Made by a program: the position numbers and the translations under genes. Of a stretch of 64,000 bases of DNA, positions 8,043 through 16,574 are shown piece by piece. This stretch comes from JBBROS01 sp965260995. GTDB taxonomy: Bacteria; Pseudomonadota; Alphaproteobacteria; Acetobacterales; Acetobacteraceae. The DNA lies in the NCBI GenBank assembly GCA_965260995.1, contig CBDHCD010000003.1:992001-1056000 (forward strand), in the 5' to 3' direction. Position 1 is the stretch's first letter. Each line of letters starts with the position of its first letter. The notes beneath the pieces were generated by a model. It searched no databases, was not told where the DNA came from, and was given only the letters and a program-made list of their open reading frames with translations.

Positions 8043-9584
8043 ATGGATAGCATGACGCCCGGCGCCAGTCCGCCTGGATCAGACGGGTCCGGGCCGCATC
8101 CGGTCGAGGCTGACCTATCTGCCGAGGCCGCCGCGTTGGCGCATGCCGTGCGCCGGCTGGCGCGGACCAGCGTGATGGTGATCGGCGACGTGATGCTCGA
8201 CCGGTACGTTTACGGCTCCGTCGAGCGGATCAGCCCGGAAGCGCCGATCGCGATCTTGTCCGTTGAGCGCGAGGTGGCGATGCCCGGCGGCGCGGGCAAC
8301 GTGGTGCGCAACCTGACGGCGCTGGGCGCGGCGGTGGCGTTCGTCTCGGTGGTCGGCGACGACCAGGCCGGGTCCGACCTGACGGGACTGATCGGCGGGC
8401 AGCCGGGCATCGAGCCGTGGCTGCTGGTCGAGGGCGCGCGGGCGACCACGGTCAAGACGCGCTACGTGTCGAGCGGGCAGCAGCTGCTGCGGGCGGACCG
8501 GGAGGAAACCACGCCGATCGCGCCGAAGCTGGCGGAGCGGATGCTGCGGATCGCCGGCGACGCGATGGCGGCGACGTCGGTCGCGGTCCTGTCGGATTAC
8601 AGCAAGGGAGTGCTGGGCGGCGACGTGCCGGGACACTTGATCGCGGCGGCGAAGCAGGCGGGGCGCCGCGTGATCGTTGATCCGAAAGGGTTGGACTACG
8701 CGCGCTACGCGGGCGCGGACGTCATCACGCCGAACCGCCGGGAGCTGGCGGAGGCGACCGAGATGCCGGTTGACAGCGAGGCGGCGATCGTGGCCGCGGC
8801 CACGGCCTTGCGGGGCGCGCACGGGTTCGGCGCCGTGCTGGTCACCCGCGCCGAGGACGGCATGACGCTGGTGGACGCGGACGGCGCGCACCATTTCCCG
8901 GCCGAGGCGGCGGAGGTGTACGACGTGTCGGGGGCGGGCGACACGGTGGTGGCGACACTGGCGGCCGGGCTGGCGGCGGGGCTTGACGTCAAAACGGCGG
9001 CGCGGCTCGCCAACATGGCGGCCGGGATCGTGGTCGGCAAGGTGGGTACGGCGGTGGCGCGGGAGGAAGACCTGCTGAGCGCGCTGACCCCGCAGGGCGG
9101 CGCGCTGCGCAAGGTGGTGGCGCGCGAGGTGGCAACGGAGCAGGTCGAACGGTGGCGGCGGCGGGGCTGGCGCACCGGGTTCACCAACGGGTGCTTCGAC
9201 CTGCTGCATCCGGGCCACGTGCATCTGCTGGAGCAGGCGCGGGGGCAATGCGACCGGCTGGTGGTAGGGCTCAACTCGGACGCCAGCGTGCGGCGCTTGA
9301 AAGGCACGGCGCGGCCGGTGCAGCCCGAGGCGGCGCGGGCGGCGGTGCTGGCGAGCTTGTCGGCAGTTGATCTGGTGGTGGTCTACGACGAGGACACGCC
9401 GGAGGAAACGCTGGCCCTGCTGCATCCGGACTTGCTGGTGAAAGGCGCCGACTACACGTTGGACGGCGTGGTGGGTGCGGAGATGGTGCAGGGCTGGGGC
9501 GGGAAGGTGTGGCTGGCGGAGCTGTTGCCAGGCTACTCGACGACGGAGACGGTGCGTAAGATCACGGCGGGGCAGGCGGGGTAA
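8043..9584 (+). CDS. hldE: Bifunctional heptose-7-phosphate kinase / heptose-1-phosphate adenylyltransferase
   Basis: HldE makes ADP-D-glycero-beta-D-manno-heptose, the precursor of LPS inner-core heptose. The 513-residue product has an N-terminal PfkB/ribokinase domain (MPGGAGNVVRNL near the start, VSGAGDTVVATLAAG as the catalytic anion-hole motif). The C-terminal nucleotidyltransferase domain starts about residue 365 with TGFTNGCFDLLHPGHVHLL (HxGH) and ends with KGADYTLDGVVGAE. The start is the ATG at 8043, with another in-frame ATG at 8052. No other heptose genes are adjacent. Confidence 0.95.
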   Translation: MDSMTPGASPPGSDGSGPHPVEADLSAEAAALAHAVRRLARTSVMVIGDVMLDRYVYGSVERISPEAPIAILSVEREVAMPGGAGNVVRNLTALGAAVAFVSVVGDDQAGSDLTGLIGGQPGIEPWLLVEGARATTVKTRYVSSGQQLLRADREETTPIAPKLAERMLRIAGDAMAATSVAVLSDYSKGVLGGDVPGHLIAAAKQAGRRVIVDPKGLDYARYAGADVITPNRRELAEATEMPVDSEAAIVAAATALRGAHGFGAVLVTRAEDGMTLVDADGAHHFPAEAAEVYDVSGAGDTVVATLAAGLAAGLDVKTAARLANMAAGIVVGKVGTAVAREEDLLSALTPQGGALRKVVAREVATEQVERWRRRGWRTGFTNGCFDLLHPGHVHLLEQARGQCDRLVVGLNSDASVRRLKGTARPVQPEAARAAVLASLSAVDLVVVYDEDTPEETLALLHPDLLVKGADYTLDGVVGAEMVQGWGGKVWLAELLPGYSTTETVRKITAGQAG

Positions 9585-10112
9585 TCACTCGACGCGGAGA
9601 GCGGTCCTTAGGCTGAGAACAGCGACCGGATCCTCGATCGAGGCCAGTCGTCCGGCGGCCAAGATGGCGAATCGGTGCAGCAGGGCGCGGCGCCGGGCCG
9701 GGGCAAGCCGATGGTCCGGGGAGTCGCGCACCAGCTCGGCCTCGTGGCCGCAAGCGACGATGAGGCCGGTGTCGTCGGGCAGCAAGGCGAGCGGGAAATC
9801 CTGGTCGACGGCGAAGAACAAAGCGTCGGAGAAGGCACGGTACTCGGGCCACTTGTCATCGGAGAGGAAATCGCGCGGACCGGATTTCACCTCGATGCAG
9901 GCGAAGCCGCCATCGGCCCGCAGCGCGAGGATGTCAGCCCGGCGGTGGTTCGGCAGCGGGACCTCATGCACCGGAACCCAGCCGAGCTGCAGGCAAAGGC
10001 GGGCCGCGGCGCGGCGGACCAGGAGCGTGCGCTCCGGCAATGTCGGTTCTGACAGGCTGGGCCCTGGTGCGATGAGTCCTGATGCGGCGAAGTTGGGGGG
10101 CAGATCAGCCAT
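9585..10112 (-). CDS. mmcB: MmcB-family DNA repair protein (putative nuclease fold)
   Basis: The 175-residue protein has a restriction-endonuclease-like core: HRRADILALRADGGFACIEV followed by KSGPRDFLSDDKWPEYR. This matches the D-(x)n-E-x-K arrangement of the alphaproteobacterial MmcB family, linked in Caulobacter to DNA damage response. Enzymatic activity is inferred from the fold. Its stop codon abuts the hldE stop with no spacing (convergent). Its start overlaps the phhB stop by 8 nt, so the two are likely co-transcribed. Confidence 0.85.
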   Translation of the reverse strand: MADLPPNFAASGLIAPGPSLSEPTLPERTLLVRRAAARLCLQLGWVPVHEVPLPNHRRADILALRADGGFACIEVKSGPRDFLSDDKWPEYRAFSDALFFAVDQDFPLALLPDDTGLIVACGHEAELVRDSPDHRLAPARRRALLHRFAILAAGRLASIEDPVAVLSLRTALRVE

Positions 10113-10437
10113 CGGCGTCCTGTATCGGGGGCATGGCGGCGAGGGAAGGTTCGGCGGCGATGGCGTCGATGCCGGCGGCGAGGTCGAGGTCGCGCCGGGT
10201 CAGGCCACCGGCGTCGTGGGTGGTGAGCAGGATATGGACCCGGTTATAGGTGTTGGACCATTCGGGATGGTGGTTCATGGCTTCGGCCAGCAGGGCGACC
10301 CGGGACATAAAGCCCCAAGCGGCGGAGAAGTCGCTGAATTTGAAGGATCGTTCAATGGCGTCGCGCTGGTCGGGGCGACGCCAGGCGGGGAGGTGAGTGG
10401 CGATCTGGCCGCGCTCGGCGTCGGAAAGCGTTTCCAT
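10105..10437 (-). CDS. phhB: Pterin-4a-carbinolamine dehydratase
   Basis: The 110-residue product matches the PCD/DCoH family: FKFSDFSAAWGFMSRVALLAEAMNHHPEW, with the catalytic HHPEW, then TYNRVHILLTTHDAGGLTRRD. The enzyme recycles the tetrahydrobiopterin cofactor after aromatic amino acid hydroxylation. No phenylalanine hydroxylase gene is in the window. The start is the ATG at 10437, 44 bp from the divergent metallopeptidase. Confidence 0.93.
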   Translation of the reverse strand: METLSDAERGQIATHLPAWRRPDQRDAIERSFKFSDFSAAWGFMSRVALLAEAMNHHPEWSNTYNRVHILLTTHDAGGLTRRDLDLAAGIDAIAAEPSLAAMPPIQDADG

Positions 10438-10481
10438 CGGGGGGCTTGACCTTGGGCGGCATTGGCGGCGGGATTGCCGGG

Positions 10482-10877
10482 ATGCCGACGTATAGCCTGC
10501 CGCCTTCCGCCGAAGATATCGGCGACCTCGCCGACCGGGCGCTGACCGCCGTTCCGGCCCCGCTGCGCGAGCGGGTGCGGGGGGTGGCCATCCTGGTCGA
10601 GGACGCGGCGGACGACGAGACGCTGCGGGAACTCGGGATTGAGGACGCCTGGAGCCTGACCGGGCTCTACCGTGGGGTGCCGTTCGGGCAGGCGGAGGGC
10701 ATGGCCGCGCCGCGCGGGCCGGACATGATCGTGCTGTATCGCGAGCCGATCCTGCTGGAGTGGATCGAGGGCGGGGAGGATTTGTTCCGGCTGGTGCGGA
10801 TCGTGTTGATCCACGAGATCGCGCACCACTTCGGCTTCAGCGACGCCGAGATCGCGGCCCTCGAAGCCGAGGAGTAG
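10482..10877 (+). CDS. Small zincin-like metallopeptidase family protein
   Basis: The roughly 131-residue protein carries the zinc-binding helix VRIVLIHEIAHHFGF (HExxHHFG). It belongs to the short zincin-like family often annotated as metallopeptidase or DUF1025-type, whose substrates are unknown. I chose the ATG at 10482 because the preceding TTG (10446) would add a Gly-rich stretch of doubtful coding character. The ATP-grasp gene follows after 5 nt, so it probably heads the operon running to 16466. Confidence 0.8.
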   Translation: MPTYSLPPSAEDIGDLADRALTAVPAPLRERVRGVAILVEDAADDETLRELGIEDAWSLTGLYRGVPFGQAEGMAAPRGPDMIVLYREPILLEWIEGGEDLFRLVRIVLIHEIAHHFGFSDAEIAALEAEE

Positions 10878-10882
10878 GACCG

Positions 10883-12142
10883 ATGCGAATCTTGGGCATC
10901 GGCGCGCGGGTTGATCTCGGCGACCTTTACATGAGCCTGGTGCGAGAAGGGAACGAGGTGCGGGTCCATGCCAGCGACCCGGCGTTCGCCGCGAGCTTCG
11001 AGGGGCTGGTGGAGCGGGTGGCGGACTGGCGGGCGGCCTTAGACTGGGTGGGGCAGCACGGCGTGGTGCTGTTCGAGAAGGTGGGGCAGGGGGCGGTGCA
11101 GGACGCGCTGCGCCGGGACGGCTATCGGGTGATCGGCGGCAGCGCGCTGGGCGACCGGCTGGAATACGACCGCGAGTTCGGCCAGGGGGCGCTGCGGCAA
11201 GCCGGGCTGCGGACAGCGCCGGGCCACGCCTTCGCGGGCGCGGCGGAGGCGGGGGCGTGGCTGCGGGCGAACCCGGGGCGGGTGGTGCTGAAACACTTCA
11301 ACAACGCGCGGGCGACCTTCGTCGGCGACCACGTGGCTGGGGAGGACGTGCTGTTCCAGCTCGGGCGCGCCCCGGCGGGCGCGGTGCTGCTGATGCCGCG
11401 GCTGCAAGGGGTCGAGGTCGGCGTCGGGGCCTACTTCAACGGGCGGAAATTTCTGGAGCCGGCGTGCGTCGACTTCGAGCACAAGCGGTTCTTTCCCGGC
11501 GAGATCGGCGAGATGACCGGGGAGATGGGCACGCTGCTGTCCTACCGCGGCGCGGGGCGGATCATGCGCGCGACGCTCGCGCGAATGGCGGGCGTGCTGG
11601 CGAAAGGTGGGCACGTCGGCTACGTCAACCTGAATATGATCGCCAATGACGAAGGATTGTGGCCGCTCGAGTTCACCTGCCGGTTCGGCAACCCGGGGTT
11701 CGCGATCCTGGCGCCGTTGCAGGCGGCGGGGTGGGGCGAGCTGTTCGAGCGGATGCTGGCGGGTGATGCCGGGCCGTTCCCGACGCATCCGGGGTGGTGC
11801 GTGGGCATCGTGCTGACGATCCCGCCGTTCCCGGAGGAGCGGCCGGGCGCGGATCGGACCGATGACCCGCCGGTGCTGTTCCACGCTCCCCCGGACGATC
11901 CGGGGCACTTCCACTATTCGGACATGCGGATGCAGGGTGGCCAGTTGTTCGCCGGGCGGCGCACGGGATACGCGATGGTGGTGACCGGGACGGGCGAGAG
12001 GATCGAGGACGCGCAGACGGCGGCGCTGGAGCGGGCGCGGAGCGTGTGCATCCCCGACCTGCGGTATCGCGCCGACATCGGCGAGCGGGTGCGGCTGCGC
12101 GAACTCGGACAGCTCCGCGGGCTCCGGTGGTTCGACGCATGA
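10883..12142 (+). CDS. PurD-like ATP-grasp ligase
   Basis: The 419-residue protein resembles phosphoribosylamine-glycine ligase: an N-terminal Rossmann-like strand (MRILGIGARVDLGDLY), ATP-grasp lid and core (GRVVLKHFNN, VLLMPRLQGVEVGVGAYFNG), DFEHKRFFPGEIGEMTGEMG, and the metal-binding strand PLEFTCRFGNPG. It lacks the GSGGREHA N-terminal motif of true PurD, so I do not call it purD. Family logic suggests it joins a carboxylate to an amine using ATP; the substrates are unknown. It is coupled to the methyltransferase by an ATGA overlap and lies upstream of a peptide-type ABC importer. Confidence 0.7.
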   Translation: MRILGIGARVDLGDLYMSLVREGNEVRVHASDPAFAASFEGLVERVADWRAALDWVGQHGVVLFEKVGQGAVQDALRRDGYRVIGGSALGDRLEYDREFGQGALRQAGLRTAPGHAFAGAAEAGAWLRANPGRVVLKHFNNARATFVGDHVAGEDVLFQLGRAPAGAVLLMPRLQGVEVGVGAYFNGRKFLEPACVDFEHKRFFPGEIGEMTGEMGTLLSYRGAGRIMRATLARMAGVLAKGGHVGYVNLNMIANDEGLWPLEFTCRFGNPGFAILAPLQAAGWGELFERMLAGDAGPFPTHPGWCVGIVLTIPPFPEERPGADRTDDPPVLFHAPPDDPGHFHYSDMRMQGGQLFAGRRTGYAMVVTGTGERIEDAQTAALERARSVCIPDLRYRADIGERVRLRELGQLRGLRWFDA

Positions 12143-12198
12143 CAAGGCTGGGCATGACAAGGCCGGGCATGACAGAGCCGAGCGTGACAGGATCGAGT
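12139..12198 (+). repeat. 15-bp tandem repeat at a start codon
   Basis: Four 15-nt units with period 15 begin exactly at the start codon of the methyltransferase. The first three begin with ATG (12139, 12154, 12169) and the fourth with GTG. They encode MTRLG, MTRPG, MTEPS and VTGSS. The first two differ by one base. Confidence 0.85.
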
Positions 12199-13050
12199 GC
12201 GATGGGGCCGGTCGGGGAATGCGTCGCCGGGCGAATCTCGCCCGAGATCGCGGTGGCGCACATGCTGCTGGCCGGGCAGGGCACGGTGGCCATCCTGGGT
12301 ACGCTGGACAGGGCGGCCCCGAACCCGGCCGTCGCGGCGATGCGGCGGTTGGTCGAGGGGCGGGGGGCGGCGCTGGACGCTCTGGCGACGGAGGTGGTGG
12401 AGACCATCGCCGTGCAAGACGCGTCGGGGCTGCCGGCGGAAGAGGGCGTGGCGCAGGTGGCGGCGTTCTTCGACCGGGCGGTGCGGCACTCGCCCGAGGC
12501 CAGCGTCGCGCTCTACTCGCTCGGCGACCCGGCGATCCTGGCCGCGGCCACGGGCGAGATCATCGATTGGCTGCGCGCGGACGGACTGTTGTCGGCGCGC
12601 GCCGACGTGCTGGACCTGGGCTGCGGCATCGGGCGCGTCGCGGCGGCGCTGGCGGGCTGGTGCGGCACCGTGCTGGCGCTCGACGTGTCGGCGGGCATGG
12701 TGGCGGAAGCGTCGCGGCGGCTGGCCGGATTCGGGAACGTGGTCGTGCGGCAAACCGGGGGGCGAGACCTCGACACGCTGCAGGCGGCGGCGTTCGACCT
12801 GGTCCTGGCGGTCGACAGCTTCCCGTATATCGTCCAGACGGGGACGGGGCTGCGGCATACCCAGGGTGCTGCGCGGGCGTTGCGCCCCGGCGGCGCGCTG
12901 TGCGTGCTGAACCTGTCCTACCGAGGTGACCTAGGGGCGGACCGGGTGGACGCGGCGGCGTGGGCGGCGGCGAGCGGGATGCGGCTCGTGCTCGAGGGGG
13001 CGCGGCCGTTCCGGCTGTGGGACGGCACGGCGTTCGTGTTCCGCAGGTGA
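12139..13050 (+). CDS. Class I SAM-dependent methyltransferase
   Basis: The 303-residue protein has the Rossmann SAM-binding motif VLDLGCGIGRVAAALAG at about residues 155-171, then VLALDVSAGMV, DLVLAVDSFPYIV and a post-motif LRPGGALCVLNL. The substrate is unknown. The first ~25 residues are encoded by the 15-bp repeats, so translation could start at any of three ATGs (12139, 12154, 12169). The first overlaps the ATP-grasp stop (ATGA). The stop overlaps the next gene's GTG start (GTGA). The context suggests it modifies the product of the ATP-grasp ligase, which is inference. Confidence 0.8.
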   Translation: MTRLGMTRPGMTEPSVTGSSAMGPVGECVAGRISPEIAVAHMLLAGQGTVAILGTLDRAAPNPAVAAMRRLVEGRGAALDALATEVVETIAVQDASGLPAEEGVAQVAAFFDRAVRHSPEASVALYSLGDPAILAAATGEIIDWLRADGLLSARADVLDLGCGIGRVAAALAGWCGTVLALDVSAGMVAEASRRLAGFGNVVVRQTGGRDLDTLQAAAFDLVLAVDSFPYIVQTGTGLRHTQGAARALRPGGALCVLNLSYRGDLGADRVDAAAWAAASGMRLVLEGARPFRLWDGTAFVFRR

Positions 13051-14633
13051 TCCGCGGGGCGCTGCTGGCGGGGTTGCTGCTGTGGGCGCTGCCGAGTTGG
13101 GCGGAGGACGGGCGCCGGGGTGGAACGCTGCGGCTGCTGGCCCGGAGCGCGGCCGGATCAATTGATCCGCAGATCAACTACACGGCGCAGTTCTGGCAGG
13201 TGTTCGCCGGGGTCTATGACGGGCTGGTGGCGTTCCGCAAGGTCGCCGGGACGGACGGTCTCAAGATCGTGCCGGACCTCGCGGAGGCGGTGCCGCGGCC
13301 GTCAGAAGGGGGCCGGGTCTATCGGTTCCGGATGCGGCAGGGTGTGCGGTTCTCTGATGGCGCGGCGGTGGAGGCGGCGGACGCCGCGGCCTCGTTGCGG
13401 CGCATCTTCCGGGTGGGCAGCCCGACGGCGCGGACGTTCTACGGCGCGATCGCGGGCGCGGAGGACTGCCTGGGGCGACCGGAGGCGTGCAGGTTGCCCG
13501 GGGTGCGCGCGGACGGGCGCGACGTGGTGATCGAGCTGGTCCGGCCCGACCCGGAGTTCCTGCAGAAGCTGGCGTTGCCGCACGCGAGCATCCTGCCCCG
13601 CGGCGCGGTGGCGGGTGACGTGGGGACGGTGGCGGTGCCGGGCACGGGGCCGTACCGGATCGCGGCCTACGACCCGAACACGGCGCTGGTGCTGGAGCGC
13701 AACCCGCATTTCCGGGTGTGGAACCCCGAGGCGCAACCGGACGGGTTCGTGGACGCGGTGCGCTACGAGTTCGGGCTGGACGGCGAAGCGCAAGTGACGG
13801 CGGTGCTGAACGGGCAGGCGGACTGGATGTTCGATACGCCGCCGCCGGACCGGCTGGCTGAGATCGGGGCGCGGGCGACCGGGCAGGCGCACATCGACCC
13901 GGCGGCTGCGATCTGGTTCGTGCCGCTCAATACGCGCCTCGCGCCGTTCGACGACGTGCGGGTGCGCAGGGCGTTCAACCTGGCGGTGGACAGGCGGGCG
14001 GCGGTGCGGCTGTTCGGCGGCTCGCGGTTGGCGACGCCGTTGTGCCAGGCGGTGCCGCCGGGAATCGCGGGGCACGAGGCGTATTGCCCTTACCCGACCG
14101 ACGTGGCGGCGGCGCGGCGGCTGGTGGCGGAGAGCGGGGCGTCCGGGCAGGCGGTGACGCTGGTGACGGACGACAGCCCGGTGGCGGTCGCGATCGGCAC
14201 ATACCTCCTGGACGCGCTGAACGACATCGGCTTGCAGGGACGGCTGCGGAGCCTGTCGGCCAACATCCAGTTCACCTACATCCAGAACACCGCCAACCGG
14301 GTGCAGGCGAGCCTGACGACCTGGTATGCGGACTACCCCTCGGCGGCGAACATTCTGGCGGGGAACTTCGGTTGCGCGGCGTTTCGGCCCGGGTCGGACA
14401 CATCGACCAACATCCCGGGGTTCTGCGACCCGGCGCTCGACGCGCGGCTGCGGGCGGCGCTTCTGGACGGGGACCCGGCGGGCATCGCGGCGGTGGACCG
14501 GGCCATCACCGACGCCGCGCCGGCGGTGGTGCTGTTCGCGCCGCGCTACATCGACTTGGTGTCCCGACGGGTCGAAGGCTTCGCCTACCACGAGACGTTC
14601 CGATGGTTGTGGCAGCGGGCCTGGGTGCGATGA
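13047..14633 (+). CDS. ABC transporter substrate-binding protein (family 5, oligopeptide type)
   Basis: The 528-residue protein starts at a GTG overlapping the methyltransferase stop. The signal peptide MIRGALLAGLLLWALPSWA is followed by EDGRRGGTLRLL, the usual start of family 5 binding proteins (DppA/OppA/NikA). Further family marks are KIVPDLAE, YRFRMRQGVRFSDG, VPGTGPYRIAAYDP and DVRVRRAFNLAVDR. There is no lipobox, so the mature form should be free in the periplasm. The ligand is unknown. The permeases follow directly by ATGA overlap. Confidence 0.88.
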   Translation: MIRGALLAGLLLWALPSWAEDGRRGGTLRLLARSAAGSIDPQINYTAQFWQVFAGVYDGLVAFRKVAGTDGLKIVPDLAEAVPRPSEGGRVYRFRMRQGVRFSDGAAVEAADAAASLRRIFRVGSPTARTFYGAIAGAEDCLGRPEACRLPGVRADGRDVVIELVRPDPEFLQKLALPHASILPRGAVAGDVGTVAVPGTGPYRIAAYDPNTALVLERNPHFRVWNPEAQPDGFVDAVRYEFGLDGEAQVTAVLNGQADWMFDTPPPDRLAEIGARATGQAHIDPAAAIWFVPLNTRLAPFDDVRVRRAFNLAVDRRAAVRLFGGSRLATPLCQAVPPGIAGHEAYCPYPTDVAAARRLVAESGASGQAVTLVTDDSPVAVAIGTYLLDALNDIGLQGRLRSLSANIQFTYIQNTANRVQASLTTWYADYPSAANILAGNFGCAAFRPGSDTSTNIPGFCDPALDARLRAALLDGDPAGIAAVDRAITDAAPAVVLFAPRYIDLVSRRVEGFAYHETFRWLWQRAWVR

Positions 14634-15517
14634 GGGGCGCGCTGGCGGTGTTGGCGGTGCTGGTGGCCGCCTGCCTGATGGCACCGGTCTACGCGCGGCT
14701 GGTGTCGGGAACGGACCCGTTCCGCACCAATGTGCTCGGCACGGTCAGCGCGGGCGGGGAGACGCGGGCGGTGCTGGCGGAAGGGCCGGGTGGGCTGGGG
14801 ACGGTGCCGATCGGGCCGGGGTGGCGGGGGGCTTACCTGTTCGGAGCGGATAGCTTGGGGCGGGACGTGGCGGCGCGGCTGCTCTATGGCGGGCGCACGT
14901 CGCTGCTGGTGGCCGGGGCGGCGACGGCGCTGTGCCTGGCGTTCGGAGGCGCGGCGGGGCTGCTGGCTGGGGCGCTGGGCGGGGCGGTGGACGGGGTGCT
15001 CTCCGGGTTGCTCGACCTGCTGTGGGCGTTCCCGGTGATGCTGCTGGCGATCTCGTTGGCGCTGGTGGGAGCGCCGTTGGCGCTGGGGCCGGTGACGATT
15101 TCGGGTGACAGCCCGGCGTTGCCGGTGCTGATCCTAGGGGCGGTGTTTACGCCCTACGTGGCGCGGCCGGTGCGCGCGGCGTTGGTGGGCTTGCGGGAGG
15201 CGGCGTTCGTCGAGGCGGCGCGGGCCACAGGGGGCGGGCGCTGGCACGTGCTGCGGCGGCATATGCTGCCGCAGCTGACGCCGCTGCTGGCCGGGCTGGC
15301 GCCGGTGGTGGCGGCGCTGACGTTGTTGACGGAGGCGGCGCTGTCCGTGCTGGGCCTCGGCGTGCAGCCGCCCGGGGCGAGCTGGGGCACGCTGATCGCC
15401 GATGGGCAGGCGTTGATGCACCAGCGGCCCTTGGTGGCCATCGCGCCCGGCGTCGCGGTGGCGGTGACGGTGCTGGCGCTGAATGCGTTGGGCGAGGCGC
15501 TGCGTGCGGTTGATTGA
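14630..15517 (+). CDS. ABC transporter permease, DppC type
   Basis: The 295-residue inner-membrane protein has about six hydrophobic helices. An early periplasmic loop contains YLFGADSLGRDVAARLLYG, typical of DppC/OppC permeases. The EAA loop reads FVEAARATGGGRWHVLRRH. The start overlaps the binding-protein stop (ATGA). Gene order is binding protein, C-type, then B-type permease, the reverse of the usual dppABC order. Confidence 0.88.
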   Translation: MRGALAVLAVLVAACLMAPVYARLVSGTDPFRTNVLGTVSAGGETRAVLAEGPGGLGTVPIGPGWRGAYLFGADSLGRDVAARLLYGGRTSLLVAGAATALCLAFGGAAGLLAGALGGAVDGVLSGLLDLLWAFPVMLLAISLALVGAPLALGPVTISGDSPALPVLILGAVFTPYVARPVRAALVGLREAAFVEAARATGGGRWHVLRRHMLPQLTPLLAGLAPVVAALTLLTEAALSVLGLGVQPPGASWGTLIADGQALMHQRPLVAIAPGVAVAVTVLALNALGEALRAVD

Positions 15518-16466
15518 GGCGGCGGCCCGGCGGGTCGGGCGTGGGGCGCTGGTGCTGTTCGGCATCAGCGTGATCGTGTTCCTGATCTTCTTCGCGACCC
15601 CGGGAGCCGATCCGGCGGCGCGGCTGGCCGGGCGGGGAGCGGCGCCGGAGACGATCGCGCAGGTGCGGGCGGAGTACGGTTTGGACCGGGCGCTGCCGGT
15701 GCAGTACGCGGCCTTGATGCGGCGGCTGTTCGTCTCGCGCGACCTGCCGAGCTTCGTCAATCGCGGTCAGCTCGTGGTGCCGGCGGTGCTTAGGGCGGCG
15801 CCGGTGACGGTGGCGCTGGCCTTGGGAGCGGCGGCGATCTGGACGGCGGCGGGCTTGGGCATCGGGCTGGCGGCGGCGTGGGCCGGGCCGGGGATGGGGC
15901 GGGCGGTGGTGGCGCTCGGGCTGCTCGGCGCGTCGGTGCCGGCGTTCTGGCTAGGCGAGGTGGTGACGATGGTGGCGCAGGGGCCGTTGCACGCGACCTG
16001 GTTCGCCTGGGTGCCGCCTTTAGGCGCTCCGATCGAGGAGGTAGGGACCTGGCTGCGGACGATGGCGTTGCCGTGGCTGACGCTGGCGGTGCTTTACGCG
16101 GGCATCTACGGCCGGGTGCTGCGGACCGGGCTGATGGGGGCGTTGCGGCAGGATTACGCCCGGACGGCGCGGGCGAAGGGGTTGGGCGAGGCGCGGGTGG
16201 CGCTGCGGCACGCGCTTCCGAACGCGGCGGTGCCGGCTTTGGCGCTGCTGGGGCTCGACCTCGGCGCGTTGCTGGGCGGGGGGACGGTGCTGGTCGAGGT
16301 GGTGTTCGGCCTGCGCGGCGTCGGGCGGCTGACCTACGACGCGATGCGGAGCCTTGATCTCGCGATGGTGATGGCCTGCGTGCTGTACGGGGCGCTGTTC
16401 GTGGTGTTGGCGAACGGGGTAACGGAGTTGGCGCAGGCGGCGATTGATCCGCGGCAGCGCGAGTAA
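15504..16466 (+). CDS. ABC transporter permease, DppB type
   Basis: The roughly 320-residue inner-membrane protein has the DppB/OppB N-terminus (VLFGISVIVFLIFFATPGAD), the pattern ETIAQVRAEYGLDRALPVQY, and the EAA loop DYARTARAKGLGEARVALRH. I place the start at the GTG at 15504; an in-frame ATG at 15483 is equally possible, and both overlap the previous gene. No ATP-binding subunits follow, so the importer must use ATPases encoded elsewhere. Confidence 0.86.
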   Translation: MRLIEAAARRVGRGALVLFGISVIVFLIFFATPGADPAARLAGRGAAPETIAQVRAEYGLDRALPVQYAALMRRLFVSRDLPSFVNRGQLVVPAVLRAAPVTVALALGAAAIWTAAGLGIGLAAAWAGPGMGRAVVALGLLGASVPAFWLGEVVTMVAQGPLHATWFAWVPPLGAPIEEVGTWLRTMALPWLTLAVLYAGIYGRVLRTGLMGALRQDYARTARAKGLGEARVALRHALPNAAVPALALLGLDLGALLGGGTVLVEVVFGLRGVGRLTYDAMRSLDLAMVMACVLYGALFVVLANGVTELAQAAIDPRQRE

Positions 16467-16473
16467 GGCAAGG

Positions 16474-16540
16474 GTGTCGCCCCCGACTTCAAAACCGGGG
16501 AACGTTTCGGGCTGGGCAGCGGCGTCGGCGAGGGCGACAC
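16474..16540. other. Intergenic inverted repeat / possible structured RNA
   Basis: GTGTCGCCC (16474-16482) is an exact complement of GGGCGACAC (16532-16540). Inside lies a second hairpin, CCCCG / CGGGG (16481-16485 with 16496-16500), enclosing ACTTCAAAAC. The two stems compete for two bases. The element lies between the DppB-type gene and the carnitine-dehydrogenase-like gene. It could be a leader structure or a terminator remnant; I recognise no riboswitch class. Confidence 0.45.
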
Positions 16541-16574
16541 TGCCGCGAAACGGGTGGCTCTAGGAGAATGCGAC

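Noticed and set aside
8115..9425. 436-codon minus-strand frame opposite hldE
   Set aside because: Arg/His/Gln-rich shadow; the plus-strand gene is complete and diagnostic.
10883..12142. Calling the ATP-grasp gene purD
   Set aside because: The N-terminal GSGGREHA motif is missing and the neighbours are not purine genes; only the general ATP-grasp/PurD-like label is supported.
16474..16540. Possible tRNA-Sec (CTTCAAA loop with TCA, 9-bp outer stem)
   Set aside because: There is no room for a D-arm, the stem next to the loop has mismatches when a 7-nt loop is forced, and no CCA end or T-arm GTTCGA follows. I kept it only as a structured intergenic element.
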